Source: Poriferisodalis sp965208485
GTDB lineage: Bacteria > Actinomycetota > Acidimicrobiia > Acidimicrobiales > Poriferisodalaceae
NCBI RefSeq assembly: GCF_965208485.1
Contig: NZ_OZ242344.1
Coordinates: forward strand, 310,001 to 374,000
Length of the DNA stretch: 64,000 nucleotides
Direction: 5' to 3'
The notes under the pieces were generated by a model. The model did not search any database and was not told the DNA's origin. It saw only the letters and a program-made list of their open reading frames with translations. Positions 42,454 through 50,990 of the stretch are shown here, piece by piece (within the stretch, counting starts at the first letter, position 1; every line of letters begins with the position of its first letter). The translations under genes and the position numbers were made by a program.

Positions 42454-43148
42454 GCGGGCACCTGGTCTTGCCTCAGGCGCCGGGGCGCCGCAATCTCGGT
42501 GAGCGCCGTCTCGAGTTCGCCGTAGCCGGTCTCGACGATCTCCAATGGCAGCCCGAGCCGTTCGGCGCCGGCACGCGCGCACGCCTCGACGCGGGCCCTC
42601 TCGTCGCCGTCGGGGGTCTGGGTCAACAGCACCACCCGCTCGTAGTTGCCGAAGTACATCTCGGCCAGCTCGGGATGGTCCGCGATGCCGAGACCCTTCC
42701 ACACCAGCAGCTCGAAATGCCGGGCGAGATAGTCGGTGAGGTAGAACGTCGCCGGCTCGGCCTCGGACATCTCCGCGAAGCGGGACGCCGTGGCGAAGAA
42801 CTCGTAGCAGTGGGCACCGGGCACGCGGGTGATCTCGGGGCCGTCGCCCTCGGCGGCCCGCGCATTGAACTCGGTGCAGAGATCGTCGAGCGCCCCGGCG
42901 CTGCCGCAGTCGGCGTAGCCGAGCAGGATGCGCCGGTAGCTGCGCCCCTCGGCCTGCTTGCGCCCGATCCGCTCGCGCACCGCTCCGGCGATGAGCGACG
43001 GCCGGTTGTGCAGCTTGGCGGGCAGGCATTCGACATCGACATGGTCGAGCTCGTGGGTGCCCACGACGGCCTGCAGCTCGTTGATGAGCGCGCCGCAGGC
43101 CAGCACCAGCATCCGCTCGGGCGCGGTCGGCGAGGCGGTCGTGCTCAT
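42450..43148 (-). CDS. DUF1638-family protein
   Basis: 232 residues. MLVLACGALINELQAVVGTH, ECLPAKLHNRPSLIAGAVRE, LLGYADCGSAGALDDLC and GAHCYEFF are typical of DUF1638, a family that recurs next to MttB-type methyltransferases and corrinoid proteins. The biochemical role is not established. Conserved Cys/His residues (ACG, GYADCG, HCYEFF) suggest metal or corrinoid handling, which is inference. It overlaps both neighbours by 4 bp, so its product is made in step with the corrinoid protein and the methyltransferase. Confidence 0.88.
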   Translation of the reverse strand: MSTTASPTAPERMLVLACGALINELQAVVGTHELDHVDVECLPAKLHNRPSLIAGAVRERIGRKQAEGRSYRRILLGYADCGSAGALDDLCTEFNARAAEGDGPEITRVPGAHCYEFFATASRFAEMSEAEPATFYLTDYLARHFELLVWKGLGIADHPELAEMYFGNYERVVLLTQTPDGDERARVEACARAGAERLGLPLEIVETGYGELETALTEIAAPRRLRQDQVPA

Positions 43149-43864
43149 GCTGCCGCGCGCCGTGCCCGGATGAGATCGGTAGCGGTCTCGGCGGCCACCG
43201 CGGCGTCGCGGCAGTAGGCGTCGGCGCCGACGGCCTCGCCGAACTCCTGGTTCAGCGGGGCGCCGCCCACGATCACGAGGTAGTCGTCGCGCAGGCCCTG
43301 CTCGATGAGCGTGTCGATGACGACCTTCATGTACGGCATGGTGGTGGTCAGCAGCGCCGACATGCCCAAGATGTCGGGCCGGTGCGCGTCGAGCGCTTCG
43401 AGGAACTCGTCCACGTCGGTGTTGATGCCCAGGTCCACGACTTCGAAGCCGGCGCCTTCCAGCATCATCCCGACCAAGTTCTTGCCGATGTCGTGGATGT
43501 CGCCTTTGACGGTGCCGATGACGATCTTGCCGATGGACTCGACGCCGGTCTCGGCCAGCAGCGGCCGCAGCACCTCCATGCCGGCCTTCATCGCATTGGC
43601 GGCAAGCAGCACCTCGGGCACGAACAGGATCCCGTCGCGGAAGTCGATGCCGACGATGCGCATCGCCTCCACCAGCGCCTCGTTGAGGACTTTGTCAGCC
43701 CCCCAGCCGCGCCCCAGCAGCAGCTCGGTGCCTTCCACGATCTCGGGACCCAGCCCGTCATAGAGGTCGTCATGCATCTGGGCGACCAGATCGTTGTCGT
43801 CGAGCGCAGAGAGGTCGATTTCTTCATCGACATCGTCGGTATCGACGGCTGCTGCGTCGGCCAT
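43145..43864 (-). CDS. Corrinoid (B12-binding) protein of a methyltransferase system
   Basis: 239 residues: a helical cap (MHDDLYDGLGPEIVEGTELL, GILFVPEVLLAANAMKAGME) followed by the cobalamin-binding Rossmann domain. The lower axial ligand motif is GDIHDIGKNLVGMMLEGAGF (DxHxxG), with DILGMSALLTTTMPYMKVVI and VIVGGAPLNQEFGEAVGADA. It carries the methyl group between the MttB-family enzyme and MtgA. First gene of the operon; ATG 43864 has GAGGGGGG 7 nt upstream. Operator C lies 118 bp upstream. Confidence 0.93.
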   Translation of the reverse strand: MADAAAVDTDDVDEEIDLSALDDNDLVAQMHDDLYDGLGPEIVEGTELLLGRGWGADKVLNEALVEAMRIVGIDFRDGILFVPEVLLAANAMKAGMEVLRPLLAETGVESIGKIVIGTVKGDIHDIGKNLVGMMLEGAGFEVVDLGINTDVDEFLEALDAHRPDILGMSALLTTTMPYMKVVIDTLIEQGLRDDYLVIVGGAPLNQEFGEAVGADAYCRDAAVAAETATDLIRARRAAA

Positions 43865-43981
43865 GCTCTGCCCCCCTCGTCATTGTCATGACGTGTGCCG
43901 GGCACTCCGTCCCGGCGTTTGTCGCAGTCCCGCCCTCGGAGTCCTGCAGCACCGAGGCCCCACCTACCGCTGTTCTATCAT

Positions 43982-44025
43982 GCTGTTCCGCATGGTGGAA
44001 CTGTGCCGCAGAACGGTACAGCAGC
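43982..44025. promoter_or_regulatory. IclR-type operator C (C1 regulon)
   Basis: Upstream of the corrinoid operon. GTTCC-N7-GGAAC with core GTGGAACTGT, and a right arm GTGCC...GTACAGCAGC. It aligns without gaps with sites A and B; sites A and C share the flanks GCTGTTCC and ACAGCAGC. An additional GTTC half site is 11 bp to the left. Confidence 0.75.
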
Positions 44026-44126
44026 AGGGTATCACGAAGGTCGGTCACAAGACGACATGCAACCCGCCGCAAGGGGTCAGCGACTTGATGGCTGCGTGGA
44101 ATGCCCAACCTTCTCGCTGCCGCTTC

Positions 44127-44195
44127 ACTTGCTTCCTTCTTTTGTGCCCAGTCTCGATTCAATTCGGACTCACGGGCCGCTCGGGCCACGGCTTC
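44127..44195 (-). repeat. 69 bp dispersed repeat, copy 4 (intergenic)
   Basis: Between proS and operator C. On the minus strand it starts GAAGCCGTGGCCCGAGCGGC and keeps GAGTCCGAATTGAATCGA; the 3' third is more diverged (CAAAAGAAGGAAGCAAGTG). Full length, 69 bp. The rest of 44026-44243 shows no gene. Confidence 0.7.
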
Positions 44196-44243
44196 GCTTC
44201 TTGGACCCAGAAAGACAGCACCAGACGAGTCCGTCGAGTCGGC

Positions 44244-45956
44244 TCAGCGGCGTTGTGCTGCTATCTGAGCGGCGACCTCGGCGGCGGCTGCGTCGAGGGC
44301 CAGCAGGGCGGTCTCGCCGGTGGCACGCTCGGTCAGCTCCACGTTGCCCTCCGCCAGGCTGCGAGCCCCGACCGTGACCCGGAACGGGATGCCCACCAGC
44401 TCGGTGTCTGCCAGTTTAACCCCGGGCCGCAGTGCGCGGTCATCGAGGATGCACTCGACACCTCGCTCGGACAGCACCCGATACAGCGTCTCACCGGCGC
44501 TGGACTGTGTCTCGTCGCCAGGGTCCAGAACGGCCACCACGACGTCGAACGGCGCCACCCCGACGGGCCAGCAGAGTCCCTTGTCGTCGTGGTGGGTCTC
44601 GGCCACTGCCGCCATCGCACGGCCGATGCCGATGCCGTAGCTGCCCATGATCGGGGTGCGGGCCTTGCCGCCGGCGTCCAGCACCGACACGCCCATCGCC
44701 TCGGAGTACCTGCGGCCGAGCTTGAAGATGTGGCCCGCCTCGATGCAGCTCACGATCTCGAGCGGCACGCCGCACTCGATGCAGGACTCGCCGGCAGCCA
44801 CCTCACGCAGGTCCATCCACTGCGGATCACCGATGTCACGCTCGACATCCACGCCGCGCAAGTGCCAGTCGTCCTCGTTGGCACCCGTTGTCATGGCGCG
44901 CCGCCCGCGCAGCGCCTCGTCGGCGAAGATCGGCAGGTCGCTCACGCCGACGGCGCCGAGACTGCCGGGGTTGGCGCCGAGATGCGCCATGGTCTCGGTG
45001 GCGGTCGCCGGCCGGATCTCGGCAGCGCCGCTGCCGTCGGCCAGCTTCTGGAGGTTGAGTTGGTGGTCGCCCCGCAGGATCGCCAGCGAGAGCTGCCCGT
45101 CGAGCACCATCACCATCGTCTTGATCTGGCGGTCCGCAGGCGCCCCGTCGTCGAAGTCGGCCAGCCCGTCGATCGTTCGCACTCCCGGCGTCGGGAATCT
45201 CTCGGGCTCCTCCAGCGACGGGGGATCGTCCACCGGGGGCACCGACGCTCGGGCACGCTCCACGTTCGCCCGGTACCCGCAGGCGTTGCAGCGGGCCACC
45301 TCGTCCTCGCCGACCGGCGAGGTCACCATGAACTCGACGCTGGCATCGCCGCCCATTGCCCCCGACGAGGCCTGCACTGCTATCACGTCGAGATCCAGGC
45401 GCTCGAAGATCCGCAGGTACGCCTCGTGGTGGGCGTCGAACGCCGCATCCAGACCGGTCTCGTCGATGTCGAAGCTGTAGGAGTCCTTCATCATGAACTC
45501 GCGCACGCGCAGCAGACCGCTGCGCGGGCGCGGTTCGTCGCGGAACTTGGTCTGGATCTGGTACCAGATCTGCGGCAGATCCCGGTACGAGTTCATCTCC
45601 GCAGCCAGCGCTGCGAACACCTCCTCATGGGTCATGCCCAGCACGACGTCGGCGTCGTTGCGGTCCCGCAGGCGGAACATCTCGGCGCCCACAAGGTCGT
45701 AGCGGCCGCTGCGGCGCCACAGATCAGCCGGATGCATCGCGGGCAGCAGGAACTCCTGGGAGCCGATGGCGTTCATCTCGGCACGCACGATGTCGGCCAC
45801 TTTTCTGTGCACCCGCAGACCCAGCGGCAGCAGGCTGTAGTGGCCCGAGTGCAGCTGCCGGATGAACCCGGCCCGCACCAGCAGCCGATGGCTGGCGGCC
45901 TCCGCCTCAGCGGGCGCCTCGCGCAGCGTCGGGATGAACGAATCGGACCATCGCAC
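44244..45956 (-). CDS. proS: Prolyl-tRNA synthetase
   Basis: 570 residues, bacterial-type ProRS with inserted editing domain. Class II motifs: RQLHSGHYSLLPLGLRVHRK and NAIGSQEFLLPAMHPADLWR (motif 1 region), TKFRDEPRPRSGLLRVREFM with MKDSYSFD (motif 2), GSYGIGIGRAMAAVAETHHD (motif 3). The YbaK-like editing insertion spans about residues 225-385 (LAILRGDHQLNLQKLADGSG). The anticodon-binding domain follows (VAPFDVVVAVLDP). GTG 45956 is chosen because a TAGCCT -10 box lies exactly 7 nt before it; a longer frame to 46004 looks unlike the family. Confidence 0.95.
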   Translation of the reverse strand: MRWSDSFIPTLREAPAEAEAASHRLLVRAGFIRQLHSGHYSLLPLGLRVHRKVADIVRAEMNAIGSQEFLLPAMHPADLWRRSGRYDLVGAEMFRLRDRNDADVVLGMTHEEVFAALAAEMNSYRDLPQIWYQIQTKFRDEPRPRSGLLRVREFMMKDSYSFDIDETGLDAAFDAHHEAYLRIFERLDLDVIAVQASSGAMGGDASVEFMVTSPVGEDEVARCNACGYRANVERARASVPPVDDPPSLEEPERFPTPGVRTIDGLADFDDGAPADRQIKTMVMVLDGQLSLAILRGDHQLNLQKLADGSGAAEIRPATATETMAHLGANPGSLGAVGVSDLPIFADEALRGRRAMTTGANEDDWHLRGVDVERDIGDPQWMDLREVAAGESCIECGVPLEIVSCIEAGHIFKLGRRYSEAMGVSVLDAGGKARTPIMGSYGIGIGRAMAAVAETHHDDKGLCWPVGVAPFDVVVAVLDPGDETQSSAGETLYRVLSERGVECILDDRALRPGVKLADTELVGIPFRVTVGARSLAEGNVELTERATGETALLALDAAAAEVAAQIAAQRR

Positions 45957-45963
45957 CCGACAG

Positions 45964-45969
45964 AGGCTA
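45964..45969 (-). promoter_or_regulatory. -10 box of leaderless proS transcript
   Basis: TAGCCT, then 7 nt, then GTG 45956; no Shine-Dalgarno. It decides the start codon. Confidence 0.55.
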
Positions 45970-46237
45970 CGAGAACGGGCTGCCGGCTTCGCCGCAATCT
46001 GCACTCAGCCCCGCAGACGTTGCGAATCGGGGCGGTTGCGGTACCCTCAACGTCCGTAGCCGGAGGCCGCACATCGGTCGTGCAGTCCCGGCTCGCCCCG
46101 AAGCCCTACGAAGCGGGCCTCGAACCGGCAGCGGCAATTCTGCCCGCAGCGGGTCCTGTGTCTCAGATTCGGATTGAGCGCATTGTGCAGTCCGGACGGG
46201 CGATGCAGTACACCTGCTGGTGCCTGCCAATGACCCA

Positions 46238-49200
46238 ATGAGCGACGAAGACTCACGGACACGGGTTCCCCCCAATGGCGCACCAGCGCCTTCTGTGGCC
46301 GCGCCCCGGCACAGCCGCGCCTCGAACGGCGATCTGGCCGTGGCAGAGCGTGCACAGCCCGGCAATGGGGCGGCCGTCTCGGCCCTCGCCACCAAGAACT
46401 GGGACCAGATCGCTCGCCTCGTGTGGGTCGAAGCCCATGGCACCGCGGGCCTCATGGACGTCGCGACGCTCGAGACCGACCCGCAGCGCTGGGAACGGGT
46501 GCTGCTGGACCTGCTGGAGGAGACCGAGACCTCGCTGTCGTCGGTGCGTCGGCTGCCCCGGCCGATCCGCCGCCAAGTGGTGCGCGATTTCGAAGCCGAC
46601 TTCAAGGATCTGGCCGCTGCCTACGAGCGCCTGACCGGACTCGACGCCAGCTTGTCGCCCGACGACACCGATGCCCCTGGCGCCGGCGTCGACGGCGAGG
46701 ATGCCGCTGAAGGTCCGCCGCCCGAGCCGTCGGCGTTGCAGCTTTCGTGGCAGCCGGGCCGCATTGTGGCGTGGGCAGCAGGAGCGGGCACCGAGCCCGA
46801 ACCCACCGAGCGGGTCATGGACCGCCTCGTCGCGACCGGTGCGCCCGACAGCGTGTGGCGACCGAACCCGAACGTCAAGCTGCCCGTCGGCGGCACTGCC
46901 GAAGCCCTCGTGGCCGACATCGACGATGTGCTGGGCTGGCTGGTCGGTCTCGATGGGACCCTCGCCACCCCCAACTCGGCCGTTGCTGCTGACACCGACC
47001 CGCCCAGCACCGCAGCTCCCGCCAATGCTCTTGGCAACGGACTCGACGAATCGCTCCACGGCAACGAGCAGTTCGACTTGGCTTCGGGCGGGTCGGACGA
47101 CCGGCTGGTCGGCGCCAGCGCGCTGTGGCTGAGAACCGCGGCTCGCACCGCTGTCGAGATGGTGGCCGACGGGCGCGCGGTGCCGCGCCTGCACCGGGCC
47201 CGCAAGCGCCGCAACCGCAAGCGTCCCGACACCGCCGAATTCTCGGTCCAGTGGCAGCCGGCGTCGATGCCCGCAGAGCGGCTGGCCTCGCTGATCGAGA
47301 GCCTGCCCGGCGCGGTCACCGCCCCAGAGCCGAAGGCCGAACCCCGCACGGTGACCCAGTCGGCGCTGGTCGGGATGGTCGACGCGATCATGACCAGCGC
47401 TGCGAAGCGCCTCGACGTGCCGGCTGCGTCGCCCGAGCCGCGCAGCAGAGCGGAGATGGCAGAAGCGTTCTTGGCCTACTTGGACGGCACCCGCTTCACC
47501 GGATCCGCCACGCACGGATCGGATCTCGCCCGGCGCGTCGATCTGTGGTCGCGTCCTGTCACCACCGCTGCCAACCAGTCGCTGGTGGTGCGGCTCGACG
47601 AGCCCGACGACGCGGGAGCGTGGCATCTCGAAGTGCTGGCGCTGAGCCCCGAGGGCGTGACCGAGCCGGTCGAGGTGGCGATGGTGAGCGGGGTCAGCTC
47701 GCATCGCACCGAAGTGCGCGATCAGCTCACCCGCTTGGAGCGGCTGCTGCCGGTGCTGATGCGCCCGGGCGGCAAGCGGCGCGGCGAGGTCATCCTCAGC
47801 CAGGACGAGGCGTGGGAGCTGATGTCGGTCACCGGCCCCGCCTTGGCGTCGGCAGGCTTCGGGGTGGAAGTGCCGCAGCTCTCACGTGACCGTCCAGCGC
47901 CGTCGCTGCGGCTGACCGCCACCGAGGAGGGCGACAGCGCGCTGGGCGCCCAGCAGCTCACTGCCGTGAGCTGGACCGCTGTCTTCGGCGACGTCGAGCT
48001 CACGGCCGACGAGATTCACGACCTGGCCTCCCAGGCCCGCCCGCTGGTGCGCGACCGCGGCAAATGGATCGCGCTGGACCACGCCGATCTTGCCGAGGCA
48101 GCAGCAGCCCTCGCCGACCGCGCCGATGTCACCGCGCTCACGGGCTCGCAGATGCTGCGCCAGGTGCTGGGGCTCGAGGGTCCGACAGTCCGCGGCGGCG
48201 TCACGATCTCGGGCAGCGGCTGGGCGGCGGACCTGCTGCGAGCTGCAGGCGAGATTCCCTCTGCGCCGCCGCGCCAGCCCGACGGCTTCGTCGGCGAGCT
48301 GCGCACCTACCAGGCCGAGGCAGTGGCGTGGCTGGAGTTCCTGGACGGGGCCGGGCTGGGCGGATGCCTGGCACTGGACATGGGCCTCGGCAAGACGCCC
48401 ACGGTCTTGGCTCGCGTCGCAGCCGACCGGCGCGACAACCCGGCGCTGATCATCGCGCCGCCTGCCGTCGTCGGGAACTGGGCAGCCGAGTCGGCTCGCT
48501 TCACACCCGGCGTGCGAGCCATCGTCCATCACGGCCCGTCCCGGCGTGATCCCGACGAGTTGATGAGCGCACTGCGCGACACAACCCAGCTAATCGACAT
48601 GGTGATCACCACCTACGGCACAGCCGTGCGCGACATCGACGCGCTGGAAGAGATCACTTGGGACCGCATCGTCACCGACGAGGCCCAGGTCATCAAGAAC
48701 CACACGAGCGAGACGGCGAAGCAGCTCAGGCGCCTGACCGCCCGCAGCCGGCTGGCGCTCACAGGCACACCGATCGAGAACGGCTTGGGCGACCTCTGGG
48801 CGATCATGGATTTCTGCAACCCGGAGCTGGTCGGCGCGCGATCACCGTTCATTGCCCAGCTCCAGCGGCCCGGCGATGCGCGCGGCGCAGCCGAATCGGC
48901 CCTGCACGCACTCAATGGGGTACTCGTGTTCCGGCGCACCAAAGCCGAGCCCCTGATCGCTGCCGAGCTGCCTGATCGCATCGACGAGATGGCGCACTGT
49001 GTCATGACATCCGAGCAGATCGGCCTGTACCAGGCAGTACTGGACCAGTTGGTCGCCGATACGGCCGAGAGCGAGCAGACGAGGGAGCGACGCAAGGGCG
49101 CAGTGCTGGCCGCGATCACCGCGCTCAAGCAGATCTGCAACCATCCGCTCAACTACCGGCCCGACGACCCCGATGTCCGCATCGAGGGGCGCAGCGGCAA

Positions 49201-49810
49201 GCTGGACCGCCTCAACCAAATCCTCGAGGCGGTGTTCGCAGCGGGGGAGCGGGCATTGATCTTCACCCACTTCGCCACCTGGGGCGAGCGACTGGCCGGG
49301 TACCTCTCAGAGCAGACCGGCAAGCAGATCGACTGCTACCACGGCGGGCTGGGGCGCTCTGCCCGCGACCGCATGGTGCAGCGCTTCCAGACTGAGGAGG
49401 GTCCTGGAGCCATGGTGCTGTCACTCAAGGCAGGCGGCACCGGCTTGAACCTGACCGCTGCCAGCCATGTCGTGCTGTACGACCGCTGGTGGAACCCCGC
49501 CGTCGAGGATCAGGCCCGCGACCGGGCGTGGCGCATCGGCCAGACTCGCACCGTCATCTGCCACCGTCTGGTGTGCCCGGGCACCGTCGACGAGCGCGTG
49601 GAGGAGGTGGTCGCCGGCAAGCGTCAGATCGCCGACATGGTGTTGCCCAAGTCGAGTTCCATCGGCGATCTCGACGCCGAGCAACTGCGCCATGCGCTGG
49701 GTATCACTCCCGATGCGCTGCTGGCCGACGACTTCGACGGGCCGGACGCCGACAGCATCGAAGCTGGCGAACTAATGGCTGTCGGCGTCGCTCCCGCAGG
49801 TGGGTCATGA
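46238..49810 (+). CDS. SNF2/Rad54-family helicase
   Basis: 1190 residues from ATG 46238 (GTG 46220 possible). The long N-terminal half, about 650 residues, includes the SNF2-associated region (ALGAQQLTAVSWTAVFGDVE, LVRDRGKWIALDHADLAEAA). The ATPase core has Walker A LDMGLGKTPTVLARV near residue 711, the DEAQ box (RIVTDEAQVIKNH) near 813, LALTGTPIENGLGDLWAIMD, and the C-terminal motor motifs LIFTHFATWGERLAGYL and RDRAWRIGQTRTVICHRLVC. Probably a dsDNA translocase acting on protein-DNA complexes. A 137-residue partner overlaps its stop by ATGA. Confidence 0.9.
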   Translation: MSDEDSRTRVPPNGAPAPSVAAPRHSRASNGDLAVAERAQPGNGAAVSALATKNWDQIARLVWVEAHGTAGLMDVATLETDPQRWERVLLDLLEETETSLSSVRRLPRPIRRQVVRDFEADFKDLAAAYERLTGLDASLSPDDTDAPGAGVDGEDAAEGPPPEPSALQLSWQPGRIVAWAAGAGTEPEPTERVMDRLVATGAPDSVWRPNPNVKLPVGGTAEALVADIDDVLGWLVGLDGTLATPNSAVAADTDPPSTAAPANALGNGLDESLHGNEQFDLASGGSDDRLVGASALWLRTAARTAVEMVADGRAVPRLHRARKRRNRKRPDTAEFSVQWQPASMPAERLASLIESLPGAVTAPEPKAEPRTVTQSALVGMVDAIMTSAAKRLDVPAASPEPRSRAEMAEAFLAYLDGTRFTGSATHGSDLARRVDLWSRPVTTAANQSLVVRLDEPDDAGAWHLEVLALSPEGVTEPVEVAMVSGVSSHRTEVRDQLTRLERLLPVLMRPGGKRRGEVILSQDEAWELMSVTGPALASAGFGVEVPQLSRDRPAPSLRLTATEEGDSALGAQQLTAVSWTAVFGDVELTADEIHDLASQARPLVRDRGKWIALDHADLAEAAAALADRADVTALTGSQMLRQVLGLEGPTVRGGVTISGSGWAADLLRAAGEIPSAPPRQPDGFVGELRTYQAEAVAWLEFLDGAGLGGCLALDMGLGKTPTVLARVAADRRDNPALIIAPPAVVGNWAAESARFTPGVRAIVHHGPSRRDPDELMSALRDTTQLIDMVITTYGTAVRDIDALEEITWDRIVTDEAQVIKNHTSETAKQLRRLTARSRLALTGTPIENGLGDLWAIMDFCNPELVGARSPFIAQLQRPGDARGAAESALHALNGVLVFRRTKAEPLIAAELPDRIDEMAHCVMTSEQIGLYQAVLDQLVADTAESEQTRERRKGAVLAAITALKQICNHPLNYRPDDPDVRIEGRSGKLDRLNQILEAVFAAGERALIFTHFATWGERLAGYLSEQTGKQIDCYHGGLGRSARDRMVQRFQTEEGPGAMVLSLKAGGTGLNLTAASHVVLYDRWWNPAVEDQARDRAWRIGQTRTVICHRLVCPGTVDERVEEVVAGKRQIADMVLPKSSSIGDLDAEQLRHALGITPDALLADDFDGPDADSIEAGELMAVGVAPAGGS

Positions 49811-50220
49811 GCTCCCGCAGGCACCGCAAGGCATCCCGCACTCGCCGTCTGGGCGGTGCCGCAGCACAGCAACGACAGGCCGCTGAGGCCAGCGCCAAGT
49901 TCTGGCATGGCAGCACCTCCGCTCCCGTCGCGGGCGAGAACGCAGTGCGCCCAGCAGATGCCGATGTGGACAGGCCATCAGCCGGTGCCGTCATGACATC
50001 AGAAGGCACCGAGCAGCTTGGTGAGATCTCACGCATCTCGGTGACGCCCGACCCGACCTCGACCGTGCGCTCGCTTGGCAAGCCGCCCCTCGTCGGGCGT
50101 GAGATGGCCGCAGAGCGCTACTTCGAAGCCGTGTACCAACGGGCCGTAGCGCTGGCCGCCGCGCTGGCCGCCGCCGGTGACCTGCTCGACGACTCCGACG
50201 GGACGCTCACCTCGTCCTGA
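49807..50220 (+). CDS. Small hypothetical partner of the SNF2 helicase
   Basis: 137 residues, ATG overlapping the helicase stop. A basic N-terminus (SSRRHRKASRTRRLGGAAAQ) precedes a low-complexity middle and a helical C-terminus (GREMAAERYFEAVYQRAVAL, AAALAAAGDLL). No SWIM zinc finger, which is the usual partner of such helicases. Function unknown; tight coupling suggests the two products act together. Confidence 0.6.
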   Translation: MSSRRHRKASRTRRLGGAAAQQRQAAEASAKFWHGSTSAPVAGENAVRPADADVDRPSAGAVMTSEGTEQLGEISRISVTPDPTSTVRSLGKPPLVGREMAAERYFEAVYQRAVALAAALAAAGDLLDDSDGTLTSS

Positions 50221-50263
50221 GCTGCGTCGGGCAGTCATGTGCCCGCTCGGAAGCCAGCCGAGT

Positions 50264-50977
50264 TCAGCCCGCCGCCTGGGCCTCGAAGCCGACTTCCTTG
50301 CCGCGGTTGATGCTCACCCAGTCGCGTGCCTCGAGGTAAGGGCGGAACGTCTCGAAGATCTTCTTCTCGTCCCGCGGCATGTGCTGGATCTCGTACAAGT
50401 GTGGGAACTCCAGCCAGCCCAGCACCAGGTCCCACATGCGCAGCGCTGCGTCGCCAGCGGGGGGATCGAGCAGCACCGGTCCGAAGATGGCGGTGTCGCC
50501 GAAGTACAGCGTGGGCACTCCGAAGCCGCCCGAGTCGATCACCCGCTGATGCTCGGCCTTGATCTCGTCGTGCGTGCTCTGGTCTTCGATGGAGAGATCG
50601 ACGATCGCAGGATCGGCACCGATCTCTTCCAGCAGGTGCCGGGCTACGTCGGGGGTGTGAGGCCGGTTTCCGTCCACGTGCAGGGCTTTGCCCGAGGCGG
50701 CGTACCACTGATCGAGCAGGTCCATCGACTCGCGCCGCAGGACCGCCCCGATGCGCATCATCGACCAGCCGTAGCTCCAGTCGCGCTCCCAGGGATGCTT
50801 GCGGCCCTCACGCAGGTTCACCTCTTCGAGGCTGAAGAACTTCCAGTTCACGGTCAGCCCGAGTTGGTCTCGCACGTCCCGCATCCAGATGGAGGTCTGA
50901 TAGGCCCACGGGCACATCACGTCGAAGTGGAAGTCGACTTCGGTGGGGCCGTCGTAGGTGTCAGGGGTGATGGTCAT
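50264..50977 (-). CDS. DsbA-family (thioredoxin-fold) oxidoreductase-like protein
   Basis: 237 residues from ATG 50977, with GGAG 9 nt upstream. VDFHFDVMCPWAYQTSIWMR is the DSBA N-terminal motif, but the CxxC is reduced to a single Cys (CPWA). VIDSGGFGVPTLYFGDTAIF contains the cis-Pro loop. Members of this branch include 2-hydroxychromene-carboxylate isomerase-like and mycothiol-linked proteins. The frame stays open upstream through the 27 bp repeat array, but the ribosome site supports ATG 50977. It lies after the amidohydrolase gene on the same strand. Confidence 0.8.
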   Translation of the reverse strand: MTITPDTYDGPTEVDFHFDVMCPWAYQTSIWMRDVRDQLGLTVNWKFFSLEEVNLREGRKHPWERDWSYGWSMMRIGAVLRRESMDLLDQWYAASGKALHVDGNRPHTPDVARHLLEEIGADPAIVDLSIEDQSTHDEIKAEHQRVIDSGGFGVPTLYFGDTAIFGPVLLDPPAGDAALRMWDLVLGWLEFPHLYEIQHMPRDEKKIFETFRPYLEARDWVSINRGKEVGFEAQAAG

Positions 50978-50990
50978 GAGTGCTCCGTTC

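Noticed and set aside
41512..43029. 505-codon reading of MtgA with a long N-terminal extension
   Set aside because: The extension is a shadow of the DUF1638 gene; the GTG at 42453 gives the normal MtgA N-terminus and a GTGA overlap.
43824..44189. 121-codon minus-strand ORF (MARAARESELNRD...) before the corrinoid operon
   Set aside because: Its first part is the intergenic copy of the 69 bp repeat and the rest is the operator region; no ribosome site and it overlaps the real corrinoid start.
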